Positions 43,499-51,492 of a stretch of DNA of 64,000 bases are shown here, piece by piece. Location of the stretch: assembly GCA_001770955.1 (NCBI GenBank), contig MESL01000035.1, positions 1 to 64,000 of the forward strand. Direction: 5' to 3'. The notes beneath the pieces are model-generated. The model was not told the DNA's origin and searched no databases. It was given only the letters and a program-made list of their open reading frames with translations. A program made the translations under genes and the position numbers. The DNA comes from Burkholderiales bacterium RIFCSPLOWO2_12_FULL_65_40 (GTDB lineage: Bacteria > Pseudomonadota > Gammaproteobacteria > Burkholderiales > Burkholderiaceae_C). How positions within the stretch are numbered: position 1 is the stretch's first letter; every line of letters begins with the position of its first letter.

Positions 43499-44125
43499 TC
43501 AGAATTTGGGAATGCGGATGCGGCTGATCATGAGCGAGCCCGACACGGCGAACAGCAGCACCAGCGGGTGCAGCGTGAAGCCACCCATCCGCACGCTGCC
43601 GCCCCACAGGTGCGCGCCCACTGCGCCCTGCGAAGCCGCCAGCGCCAGCAGGCCGACGAGGAAGATGGAAGTAGGGATCGGGGTGCCTTCGAAGTACTTC
43701 ACCTTGTCGCCTCCTTCCGACAGCGCCTCGGCCGTGACATTGAAACGCGCCAGGCGCGATACACCGCAAGCCACAAAGTAGGCCAGCACGATGCGGTCGT
43801 ACAGACCCTGCATGCCGCAGCCATAGGCGATGAGCGCGGGCGCAACGCCGAACGAGATGATGTCGGCCAGCGAATCAAGCTCGCGCCCCAGCGCAGAGCT
43901 TTTGTGCTGCCAGCGCGCCACGCTGCCATCGAGCACGTCGAACACCAGCGCCGCCAGCACCAGGGCGCAGGCGAAGTAAAGATGCCTCACGGCGCCGTTC
44001 TGCAGGTACGACAGCACGGAGAACAGCGCGCCGGTGCCGCACACGGCGTTGCCCAGCGTGACCCAGTCGGCCAGCTGGAACTCGCGGATCATCGAAAAGC
44101 GCTTGGGCGGGAGAGGGGGCGACAT
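43499..44125 (-). CDS. pssA: CDP-diacylglycerol-serine O-phosphatidyltransferase
   Basis: Inner-membrane enzyme that makes phosphatidylserine, the precursor of phosphatidylethanolamine. From ATG 44125 it has 208 residues. The CDP-alcohol phosphotransferase signature is complete: DVLDGSVAR followed by G and the two aspartates in GRELDSLAD. About six helices follow. AGGAG lies about eight bases before the start. Phosphatidylserine decarboxylase is not adjacent. An R2 element follows the stop. Confidence 0.92.
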   Translation of the reverse strand: MSPPLPPKRFSMIREFQLADWVTLGNAVCGTGALFSVLSYLQNGAVRHLYFACALVLAALVFDVLDGSVARWQHKSSALGRELDSLADIISFGVAPALIAYGCGMQGLYDRIVLAYFVACGVSRLARFNVTAEALSEGGDKVKYFEGTPIPTSIFLVGLLALAASQGAVGAHLWGGSVRMGGFTLHPLVLLFAVSGSLMISRIRIPKF

Positions 44126-44277
44126 CAACGGCACTCCTGTGGCAAAGCCGGGGCCGCACGCCGCAGGCACCGGTTCAGGGTGGGTGCGGTGCCAAGCGGC
44201 GGAGGCGGTGGGTGGCCTTCCATTATGGCCAGCCACCGCCCCGGTAGGGTAGGACAACGCGAGGTGCGCTCACAACA

Positions 44278-44384
44278 CGGTCCAGGCCAGCGACTCCCGC
44301 GCAAGGGCCGCCCCGCCACGCTGGAGGGGCCCTCCTTCCCGGCGAAGCCGAGAGAAGGGGAAAGCCGCGCAGCCGCTCAGGGGG
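44278..44384 (-). repeat. R2 repeat supplying the stop codon of the acetoacetyl-CoA synthetase gene
   Basis: Minus strand: CCCCCTGAGCGGCTGCGCGG, CTTTCCCCTTCTCTCGGC-ttc-GCCGGGAAGG hairpin, then GGGGCGGCCCTTGCGCGGG and CGCTGGCCTGGACC. The TGA in its first motif (44379-44377) is the stop codon of the gene. Confidence 0.78.
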
Positions 44385-46443
44385 TTGCTTCACTCCGTGC
44401 GCGCCGGGCGGCAAAATCCACATACCAGTCCAGGCAGCCCGGGTTGGCCATGGCGTCGCGGTTAACCACCTTCTCGATAGGCTGGCCCAGCAACAGCTTC
44501 TTGATGGGCAATTCCTGCTTCTTGCCGCTGAGGGTGCGCGGCACCTCGGCCACGGGGAAGATGTCGTCAGGCACGAAGCGCGGCGAGAGCGCCGTGCGGA
44601 TGGCGCCCTGGATGCGCGCACGCAGTGCGTCGTCGAGCGTGCAGCCTTCGCGCAGCACCACGAACAGCGGCATGTAGCTCTCGCGGCCCAGGTATTCGAG
44701 GTCCACCACCAGGCTGTCGAGCACCTCGGGCAGGGCCTCCACCGCGCGGTACACCTCGCTCGTGCCCATGCGCAGGCCGTGGCGGTTGATGGTGGCGTCC
44801 GAGCGGCCGTAGATGACGCAGCCCGCCGCCTCGCCCGTGCCGATCTGGATCCAGTCGCCGTGGCGCCAGACGGCGCCCATGGCGGCCGGGCCATCGCCGC
44901 CCCCGGGCTTGCGACCGTGGCCCGCCGGGTACATGTCGAAATAGCTGGCGAGGTAGCGCGTGCCGCTGTCGTCGCCCCAGAGGTACAGCGGCATCGACGG
45001 AATGGGCTGGGTGCAGACCAGCTCGCCCACGGCGTCCAGCACCGGGCGGCCCTGCTCGTCCCAGGCATCGACGGCGGCGCCGAGCATGCGGCACTGCATC
45101 TTGCCGGGCGTCTGGGGCAGTTCGCGGTTGCCGCCGATGAAGGCGCCCGCAAAGTCCGTCCCGCCCGAAATATTGCACCACCAGATGTTCTCGACGCCGG
45201 CCTGGGCCATGAAGTCGGTGCCCCACTGCTGCACCTCTGCCGACAGCGGCGAGCCGGTCGAACCCAACACGCGGAGATACGACAGGTCACCGCACTGCGC
45301 GGGCGTGATGCCGGCCTTCATGCAGTTGGCATAGAAGGCCGCGCCCGCGCCGAAGAAGGTCACGCCGGTCTCGGAGGCAAAGCGCCAGAGCGAGGCCCAG
45401 TCCGGGCGCTCCTTGCTGCCGCCGGGGTTGCCGTCGAAGATCACGCAGGTGGTGCCAGCGAGCAGGCCGCCCACCTGGGCGTTCCACATCACCCAGCCCG
45501 TGGAGCTGTACCAGTGGTAGCGCTCGCCCCAGCTGTTGGGCGCGTAGCTGCAGCCGATGTCGTTGTGCAGCGCGCCCAGTTGCAGCATCACCAGCACCAT
45601 GCCACCATGGCCGTGCACGATGGGCTTCGGCAACCCCGTGGTGCCGCTCGAATAGACGATCCACAGCGGATGGTCGAACGGCAGCCAGAGCGGCTCGAAC
45701 GCATCCGTTTCATAGTCATTTTGGCCTGTAGCGCTCGTCCAGTTTGCGCAATCAGCTACCGAAACCGTAGCATCCAGATTCCCCAGCAGCAGGGTGTGCT
45801 GCACGCTTGGGAGCTGCGCGCGCAACTCGGCGAGCACCCCCAGGCGGTCGTGGTCGCGCCCGCCGTAGCTCACGCCGTCCACGGCGATCAGCACCTTGGG
45901 TTCGATCTGGCGAAAGCGGTCGAGCACGGCGTTCGTACCCATGTCGGGCGCGCACAGGCTCCACACGCCACCGATGCTCACCGTGGCCAGAAAGGCCACC
46001 ATGGTCTCGGGCACGTTGGGCAGGTAGGCGGCCACGCGGTCGCCCGGCTCCACCCCCTGGGCCTGCAGGTGCAGCGCCAGCGAGGCCACCTGGCGGCGCA
46101 GCTCGGGCCACGACATCTCGCGGTGCTGGCGCTTTTCGTTGCTGCTGACAATGGCCGGAAAGCCTGCGGCGTGCGCGGCGTCCACATGCCGCAGCGCCTG
46201 GCGCGCGTAGTTGACCTGGGCACCCGGAAACCACTGCGCGCCGGGCATGGTGTTGTGTGCCAGCACGGCACTGTGCGGCGTGGGCGACTGGATGTTGAAA
46301 TAGTCCCAGATGCTCTGCCAGAAGGCATCGAGATCGGTAGTGGACCAGCGCCAGAGCGCATCGTAATCATCAAACACCAAGCCACGCTGCGTGCGCAGCC
46401 AGTCCTGGTACAGGCGGAGTTGGGGAAGGTAGGGCGCTGTCAT
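44377..46443 (-). CDS. Acetoacetate-CoA ligase
   Basis: Activates acetoacetate with ATP and CoA to acetoacetyl-CoA, which connects ketone bodies or polyhydroxybutyrate breakdown to thiolase. The 688-residue protein is in the ANL superfamily. It has the adenylation P-loop YSSGTTGLPKP, STGWVMWN, and near the C-terminus GRSDATINRHGLRMGT and the catalytic lysine in RTLSGKKQELP. The N-terminal WFPGAQVNYA and SNEKRQ are typical of acetoacetyl- and acetyl-CoA synthetases. Residues around LDATVSVADCANWTSATGQN are encoded by an R1 repeat. The stop codon is supplied by an R2 element. Confidence 0.92.
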   Translation of the reverse strand: MTAPYLPQLRLYQDWLRTQRGLVFDDYDALWRWSTTDLDAFWQSIWDYFNIQSPTPHSAVLAHNTMPGAQWFPGAQVNYARQALRHVDAAHAAGFPAIVSSNEKRQHREMSWPELRRQVASLALHLQAQGVEPGDRVAAYLPNVPETMVAFLATVSIGGVWSLCAPDMGTNAVLDRFRQIEPKVLIAVDGVSYGGRDHDRLGVLAELRAQLPSVQHTLLLGNLDATVSVADCANWTSATGQNDYETDAFEPLWLPFDHPLWIVYSSGTTGLPKPIVHGHGGMVLVMLQLGALHNDIGCSYAPNSWGERYHWYSSTGWVMWNAQVGGLLAGTTCVIFDGNPGGSKERPDWASLWRFASETGVTFFGAGAAFYANCMKAGITPAQCGDLSYLRVLGSTGSPLSAEVQQWGTDFMAQAGVENIWWCNISGGTDFAGAFIGGNRELPQTPGKMQCRMLGAAVDAWDEQGRPVLDAVGELVCTQPIPSMPLYLWGDDSGTRYLASYFDMYPAGHGRKPGGGDGPAAMGAVWRHGDWIQIGTGEAAGCVIYGRSDATINRHGLRMGTSEVYRAVEALPEVLDSLVVDLEYLGRESYMPLFVVLREGCTLDDALRARIQGAIRTALSPRFVPDDIFPVAEVPRTLSGKKQELPIKKLLLGQPIEKVVNRDAMANPGCLDWYVDFAARRARSEATP
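45709..45770 (-). repeat. R1 repeat translated in frame inside the acetoacetate-CoA ligase gene
   Basis: Minus strand GCTACggtttcgGTAGC, GCGC, GAGCGCTACAGGCCAAAATG then ACTATGAAAC. It is read in frame as about 20 residues between LLLGN and the FEPLWLPFDHP block. The first hairpin is fully paired through changes on both arms. Confidence 0.72.
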
Positions 46444-46532
46444 GGTGGTCTAGCGTAGCGCCCCCGGCCGCACGGCGCACCCGTTTTGTGTCGGCCACCC
46501 TGTCGCCGTGGAGACAGCGCAGACCGCAGGGC

Positions 46533-47276
46533 CTATTTGAAAAGCACTTTCCAGATGATTTCCACCCCCGCCGCCAGCAGGTCGCCGGTCAGTTCGGCAT
46601 CGTTGCGCCCCAGGCCGAAGCTGCCTTTCTGCAGGCGTTCGCGCTCAGCCCGGTTGCGGTCGCGCTCGATGGTGATCAGCGCGTCGGCAATATCCACGGT
46701 GGCGGGCACCGGGGCGCCGGGGCTGTGGGGCCGGGCGTAGCCGTCGAGGGCCTTGCGCACCGCGTCCGGGTCGAGCAGCGAGAAAGCGGCACGGCAGTAG
46801 GGGCAGGCGTGGTCCTTGCGAATGTCCACCGGGGCGCCGCAACTCGTGCAGTACACGGCGCCGACCCGCTTGGCCAGGTCCTGCACCTCGATCGGTGTCA
46901 TGTGGCGCACAAAGCCTTTCTCGACCATGAACGAGGAGAAGGTGCTGAAGCGGCCGTGGCGTGATGCGCACCGATAGGTCATGTAGCGCCCGCTGCGCAC
47001 CACGTCAAAGCCTTGCGCCAGCGTCCGGCTGCAGCGCGGGCAGTCCATGCGGGCCTGCAGCGGGTGGCGCTGGTCGCTGCGGTGCGCGTGCAGCAGGCGG
47101 AACAGCTCCACCACGGCAGCGGGCGGAAGCTGCAGGTTCTCGCTGTGGTCCAGCCACAGGCCCTGGCAGGCGTAGCAGACATCGATCTCCAGCGCCTGGC
47201 CCGTATGGGCGGTGAAGCGGTGCACCTCCATGGACTGGCGGCAGGAAGGGCAGGCAATGCGGGGGCTGGAGGACAT
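46533..47276 (-). CDS. Zinc-ribbon (zf-TFIIB type) protein
   Basis: A 247-residue cytoplasmic protein with three cysteine clusters. An N-terminal zf-TFIIB-like segment CPSCRQSMEV pairs with CYACQGLWLDHSEN, a second begins CPRCSRTL, and a third YCTSCGAP pairs with CPYCRAAF. Such proteins often act as RNA polymerase- or ribosome-associated factors, but function is unknown. It is divergent from a nucleobase permease with 138 bases between. Confidence 0.8.
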   Translation of the reverse strand: MSSSPRIACPSCRQSMEVHRFTAHTGQALEIDVCYACQGLWLDHSENLQLPPAAVVELFRLLHAHRSDQRHPLQARMDCPRCSRTLAQGFDVVRSGRYMTYRCASRHGRFSTFSSFMVEKGFVRHMTPIEVQDLAKRVGAVYCTSCGAPVDIRKDHACPYCRAAFSLLDPDAVRKALDGYARPHSPGAPVPATVDIADALITIERDRNRAERERLQKGSFGLGRNDAELTGDLLAAGVEIIWKVLFK

Positions 47277-47353
47277 GCGGACACACCGAAAGAACGGGTA
47301 CGGGCGCGATGGTAGCCGCAGTGCCGGGGGGCGGGTTCCGCACATCAGGCGCC

Positions 47354-47369
47354 TGGCACGCTTTGGGCC
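47354..47369 (+). promoter_or_regulatory. Possible sigma-54 promoter of the nucleobase permease
   Basis: TGGCACGctttgGGCC keeps the GG-N10-GC spacing and a perfect -24 TGGCACG, but the -12 element is GGGC rather than TTGC. It ends 46 bases before the start codon. Sigma-54/NtrC control would suit nitrogen scavenging. Confidence 0.4.
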
Positions 47370-47414
47370 TGTTTCGCGTAGCATCGCGGCCTTCATTTCA
47401 TCGAGGGAACCACC

Positions 47415-48734
47415 ATGGGTATGTTCGACTGGCAGGAAAAGAGTGCCGACGTGCTGGCGCAAGGCGGCGTGATCGGGCCACATGAGCGGCTGCCGTGGCC
47501 GCAGACGGCCATGATGGGCGTGCAGCACGTGATCGCGATGTTCGGCGCCACGGTGCTCGCGCCCATCCTCATGGGCTTTGACCCCAACGTGGCCATCTTG
47601 ATGAGCGGCATCGGCACGCTGATCTTCTTCATCATCACCGGCGGCAAGGTGCCCAGCTACCTCGGTTCGAGTTTCGCCTTCATCGGCGTGGTGATCGCGG
47701 CCACGGCCTATGCGGGCAAGGGGCCGAATGCCAACATCGGCGTGGCGCTGGGCGGCATCATTGCCTGCGGCCTCGTCTATACGCTGATCGGCGCCATCGT
47801 GCAGATGGCGGGCACGGGCTGGATCGAGCGGTTCATGCCGCCCGTGGTCACGGGTTCGGTGGTGGCGGTGATCGGCCTGAACCTGGCAGGCATCCCCATC
47901 AAGAACATGGCGGCGAGCAACTTCGACAGCTGGATGCAGGCCGTGACCTTCGTCTGCGTGGGTCTGGTGGCCGTGCTCACGCGCGGCATGGTGCAGCGCC
48001 TCTTGATTCTGGTGGGCCTGATCGTGGCCAGCATCATCTACGCGGTGCTCACCAACGGCCTGGGCCTGGGCAAGCCCATGGACCTCACCATCCTGACCAA
48101 CGCGCCCTGGTTCGGCCTGCCCGGTTTTGCCGCACCCGTGTTCAGCGGCCCGGCCATGTTGCTCATCGCCCCGGTGGCCATCATCCTCGTGGCCGAGAAC
48201 CTGGGCCACATCAAGGCCGTCACCGCCATGACGGGCCGGAACCTGGACCAGTACATGGGCCGCGCCTTCATTGGCGACGGTATCGCCACCATGGTCAGCG
48301 GCGCCTCCGGCGGCAACGGCGTGACCACCTATGCCGAGAACATCGGTGTGATGGCCGCCACCAAGATCTATTCCACCGCCGTGTTTTTTGTGGCTGCGCT
48401 CATTGCCGTGGTGCTGGGCTTCTCGCCCAAGTTCGGTGCCGTGATCCAGACCATCCCGCTGCCGGTGATGGGCGGCGTGTCCATCGTGGTGTTCGGCCTG
48501 ATCGCCGTGGCCGGGGCCAAGATCTGGGTGGACAACAAGGTGGACTTCTCGCAGAACAAGAACCTCATCGTGGCCGCCATCACGCTCATCCTGGGCACGG
48601 GCGACTTCACGCTCAAGTTCGGCGACTTTGCGATGGGCGGCATCGGCACCGCCACGTTCGGCGCCATCGTGCTCTACGCGCTGCTCAACCGGGGCGACGG
48701 AGCGGCGTCAGCCGAGCATCAGGGTAAACCCTAG
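47415..48734 (+). CDS. NCS2 uracil/pyrimidine permease
   Basis: A 439-residue inner-membrane transporter of the nucleobase-ascorbate family (UraA/RutG group) importing uracil or related pyrimidines with protons. About 14 helices are present. The half-helix substrate motifs lie in VAENLGHIKAVTAMTG and the following TTYAENIGVMA. The N-terminal MFDWQEKSADVLAQGG is like RutG. A sigma-54-like promoter sits upstream. The neighbouring CoA-transferase follows after 73 bases. Confidence 0.9.
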   Translation: MGMFDWQEKSADVLAQGGVIGPHERLPWPQTAMMGVQHVIAMFGATVLAPILMGFDPNVAILMSGIGTLIFFIITGGKVPSYLGSSFAFIGVVIAATAYAGKGPNANIGVALGGIIACGLVYTLIGAIVQMAGTGWIERFMPPVVTGSVVAVIGLNLAGIPIKNMAASNFDSWMQAVTFVCVGLVAVLTRGMVQRLLILVGLIVASIIYAVLTNGLGLGKPMDLTILTNAPWFGLPGFAAPVFSGPAMLLIAPVAIILVAENLGHIKAVTAMTGRNLDQYMGRAFIGDGIATMVSGASGGNGVTTYAENIGVMAATKIYSTAVFFVAALIAVVLGFSPKFGAVIQTIPLPVMGGVSIVVFGLIAVAGAKIWVDNKVDFSQNKNLIVAAITLILGTGDFTLKFGDFAMGGIGTATFGAIVLYALLNRGDGAASAEHQGKP

Positions 48735-48807
48735 GAATCAGGGGCGTCCCGGATACACTCCGGGACTTGTCCCGCCATGCACCGCACGGCTTCCCAGGAG
48801 TTTGTCC

Positions 48808-50325
48808 ATGTCCGAGACCCCCCGCATCCACCACCCCATCCTGCAGCAGCGCATCATGTCGGCCGACGAGGCCGCCGCGCTGATCCCGGCGGGCGCCAAC
48901 GTGGGCATGAGCGGGTTCACCGGCTCGGGGTCGCCCAAGTCCGTGCCGCAGGCGCTGGCACGGCGCATCGAGAGCCTCAACGCCCAGGGCAAGGGCTTCA
49001 AGATCGGCCTGTGGACCGGCGCCTCGACCGGCCCCGAACTCGACGGCGCGCTCGCCAAGGTCGATGGCATCGAGATGCGCATGCCCTACCAGTCCGACCC
49101 GACCTGCCGCCAGCGCATCAACGCCGGCCAGATGCAGTACATGGACATCCACCTCTCGCACGTGGCGCAGTTCGTGTGGTTCGGTTTCATGGGCCACCTC
49201 GACGTGGCCGTGGTCGAAGTGGCGGGCATCCTGCCCGACGGGCGGCTCATCCCCTCCGCCTCGGTGGGCAACAACAAGACCTGGCTGGACCTGGCCGACA
49301 AGGTGATCCTGGAGGTCAACCACCGCCAGAACGCCGGCCTGGAGGGCATGCACGACATCTACTACGGCACCGACCTGCCGCCCAACCGCCGCCCGATCCC
49401 GCTGTTGCGCCCCGACGACCGCATTGGCGAAGCCTATCTGCGCTGTGACCCGGCCAAGGTGATCGCCGTGGTCGAAACCCACGCGCCCGACCGCAACCCG
49501 GCGTTCACCGCGCCCGACGCCACCTCGCAGCGGATTGCCGACCACATCATCGAGTTCCTGCTGCACGAAGTGAAGATCGGGCGCATGCCCAAGGATCTGC
49601 TGCCGCTGCAGTCGGGCGTGGGCAACATCGCCAACGCGGTGCTCGCGGGCCTCAACAGCGGGCCGTTCGAGAACCTCACGGCCTACACCGAGGTGCTGCA
49701 GGACGGCATGCTCGACATGCTGCGCTCGGGCAAGCTGCGCAGCGCCTCGGCCACGGCGCTGTCGCTGAGCCCACAGGCCGCCGCCGATTTCAACGAGAAC
49801 ATCGACTTCTACCGCCAGCGCATCGTGCTGCGCCCGCAGGAGATCAGCAACCACCCCGAGGTGATCCGCCGCCTCGGCCTGATCTCGATGAACGCCATGA
49901 TCGAGGCCGACATCTACGGCAACGTCAACTCCACCCACCTCATGGGCACGAGCATCATGAACGGCATTGGCGGATCGGGCGACTTCGCGCGCAACGCCTA
50001 CCTGTCGATCTTCATGACGCCCTCGCTGGCCAAGAACGGCGCCATCTCCTGCATCGTGCCCATGGCCTCGCACGTGGACCACACCGAGCACGACGTGCAG
50101 ATTCTCGTGACCGAACAGGGTCTGGCCGACCTGCGCGGTCATTCCCCCTCGCAGCGTGCCGACATCATCATCGAGCGCTGCGCCCACCCCGACTACCGCG
50201 ACGCGCTGCGCGACTACGTGGCGCGCGCCAAGCGCAGCAGCTCCGGCCAGCACACACCGCACCTGCTCGACGAGGCCCTGGGCTGGCACAGCCGCTACGT
50301 GAAGACGGGCAGCATGAAGGCCTGA
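48808..50325 (+). CDS. Acetyl-CoA hydrolase/transferase (succinate CoA-transferase type)
   Basis: A 505-residue class I CoA-transferase related to Cat1/AarC, exchanging CoA between acetyl- and succinyl- or other carboxylates. The N-terminal GMSGFTGSGSPK is the first CoA-binding loop. The oxyanion GVGNIANAVLAGL and the NSTHLMGT-GIGGSGDFARN blocks are conserved, with the catalytic glutamate probably in the YTEVLQDG motif. ATG 48808 follows CAGGAG. It probably links acetate and TCA metabolism. Confidence 0.9.
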   Translation: MSETPRIHHPILQQRIMSADEAAALIPAGANVGMSGFTGSGSPKSVPQALARRIESLNAQGKGFKIGLWTGASTGPELDGALAKVDGIEMRMPYQSDPTCRQRINAGQMQYMDIHLSHVAQFVWFGFMGHLDVAVVEVAGILPDGRLIPSASVGNNKTWLDLADKVILEVNHRQNAGLEGMHDIYYGTDLPPNRRPIPLLRPDDRIGEAYLRCDPAKVIAVVETHAPDRNPAFTAPDATSQRIADHIIEFLLHEVKIGRMPKDLLPLQSGVGNIANAVLAGLNSGPFENLTAYTEVLQDGMLDMLRSGKLRSASATALSLSPQAAADFNENIDFYRQRIVLRPQEISNHPEVIRRLGLISMNAMIEADIYGNVNSTHLMGTSIMNGIGGSGDFARNAYLSIFMTPSLAKNGAISCIVPMASHVDHTEHDVQILVTEQGLADLRGHSPSQRADIIIERCAHPDYRDALRDYVARAKRSSSGQHTPHLLDEALGWHSRYVKTGSMKA

Positions 50326-50453
50326 GCGCGGGGCGCGGACGAGCGTCGCCCCAGCGACGGGGGGTGCGCCGCGCACCACCAGATAATGGGGACAGCCGCG
50401 CGGCGCGGCCTTGCTGCGCCCGATTCTCTGACCCGACCGCTACCCGAGCCACC

Positions 50454-50876
50454 ATGTCGATCTGGAAAAAACCCATCTCGCTGCAAGCCCTGCGCGACAC
50501 CAACGCCCACACCGCCGCCTCCCACCTGGGCATCGAAATCACCGAAGTCGGCGACGATTTCCTGCGCGGGCGTGTGCCCGTGGACGAGCGCACGCGCCAG
50601 CCCTTTGGCATCCTGCATGGCGGCGTGAGCGTGGTGCTGGCAGAAACACTGGGGTCCATCGGTGCCTTCTACGCCTGCCCCGAAGGCCACCGCGGCGTGG
50701 GCCTGGACATCAACGCCAACCACATCCGCGCCACCTCCAGCGGCTGGGTGACGGGCACGGCACGCGCCGTGCACATCGGCCGCACCACGCAGGTGTGGCA
50801 GATCGACATGGTGAACGAGGCCGGCGAGACCACCTGCGTCTCGCGCATCACCATGGCCATTCTGGCGCCGAGGTAG
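50454..50876 (+). CDS. Hotdog-fold acyl-CoA thioesterase (PaaI/MenI-like)
   Basis: A 140-residue hotdog thioesterase. The motif HGGVSVVLAETLGS holds the catalytic glutamate and helix. GLDINANHIRAT and the terminal strands complete the fold. Homologues hydrolyse aryl- or 1,4-dihydroxynaphthoyl-CoA; the acyl group here is unknown. It lies 128 bases after the CoA-transferase on the same strand. An R2 element follows its stop. Confidence 0.85.
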   Translation: MSIWKKPISLQALRDTNAHTAASHLGIEITEVGDDFLRGRVPVDERTRQPFGILHGGVSVVLAETLGSIGAFYACPEGHRGVGLDINANHIRATSSGWVTGTARAVHIGRTTQVWQIDMVNEAGETTCVSRITMAILAPR

Positions 50877-50881
50877 CGCAC

Positions 50882-51000
50882 AACCCCCTGTGCGGCTGCG
50901 CCGCTTCCCCCTTCTCTTGCAGCGCTGTGCGCTGCGGAAGGGGGACACCGCCAGCGCGGCGGGGCGGCCCTTGCGCGGCGGTCGCTGGCCTGGGCCGCGC
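50882..51000 (+). repeat. R2 repeat after the thioesterase gene
   Basis: CCCCCTGTGCGGCTGCGCCG with GCGGC-tgc-GCCGC, then CTTCCCCCTTCTCT with GCAGCGC-tgt-GCGCTGC and GGAAGGGGGA, then GGCGGGGCGGCCCTTGCGCG and GCTGGCCTGGGCCG. It begins six bases after the stop. Confidence 0.8.
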
Positions 51001-51029
51001 CCCATGCATGGGCAACGGCTAGGGGCAGT

Positions 51030-51467
51030 TCAGGCGCGGGGCCGGGGGGGAGTGCGCGCCGCTTCGCGCTTTTGTTTGCGCAGGAAGACGGCGATGTCCT
51101 TGTCGTAGCGCCGGATGTGCAGCGAGAGCCAGTCGCGCAGCAGCATCGAGAGCCGGGGCGCCACGGTGATGCTGCCTGCCGCAAATTGGTCCTGCAGGCT
51201 GCGCAGCTCGTCCACGAAGCTGTCGTGGCCTTCCTTGTGCCGGGCCAGTTGCGGGTAGCCGACGGACTCCATGAACTTTTCTTCGCGGCGGATGTGCTCG
51301 ACGGTGTCGCGCACCAGCTCCTCCAGCAAGCGGGCCACGACTTCATGGCCGCGTCCCTCGCTGGTGGCCGTGTGCAGGTCATTGACCTGCCGGACCAGGG
51401 TCTGGTGGTCCTGGTCGATCGGCCCCTGGTCGATCACCATGTCGTCCGCCCATTCGAAATAAGCCAC
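51030..51467 (-). CDS. Bacteriohemerythrin
   Basis: A 145-residue O2-binding di-iron protein of the McHr type. All seven ligands are present in order: His21, His58, Glu62, His77, His81, His117 and Asp122. The C-terminal tail is basic and disordered. It is probably cytoplasmic. It follows a chemoreceptor gene 25 bases upstream on the same strand, so the pair may form an oxygen-responsive taxis unit. Confidence 0.92.
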   Translation of the reverse strand: MAYFEWADDMVIDQGPIDQDHQTLVRQVNDLHTATSEGRGHEVVARLLEELVRDTVEHIRREEKFMESVGYPQLARHKEGHDSFVDELRSLQDQFAAGSITVAPRLSMLLRDWLSLHIRRYDKDIAVFLRKQKREAARTPPRPRA

Positions 51468-51492
51468 TGTCTGTTCTCCGTGTGCCGGGCGT

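Noticed and set aside
42107-44677. Long plus-strand frame opposite trpB2 and pssA (856 codons)
   Set aside because: Opposite-strand shadow; low-complexity His/Gly/Arg composition, while the minus-strand genes have clear motifs.
46533-48209. Minus-strand frame extending the zinc-ribbon protein upstream by 311 codons
   Set aside because: The upstream part is an antisense shadow of the permease gene; the real start is MSSSPRIACPSC at 47276.
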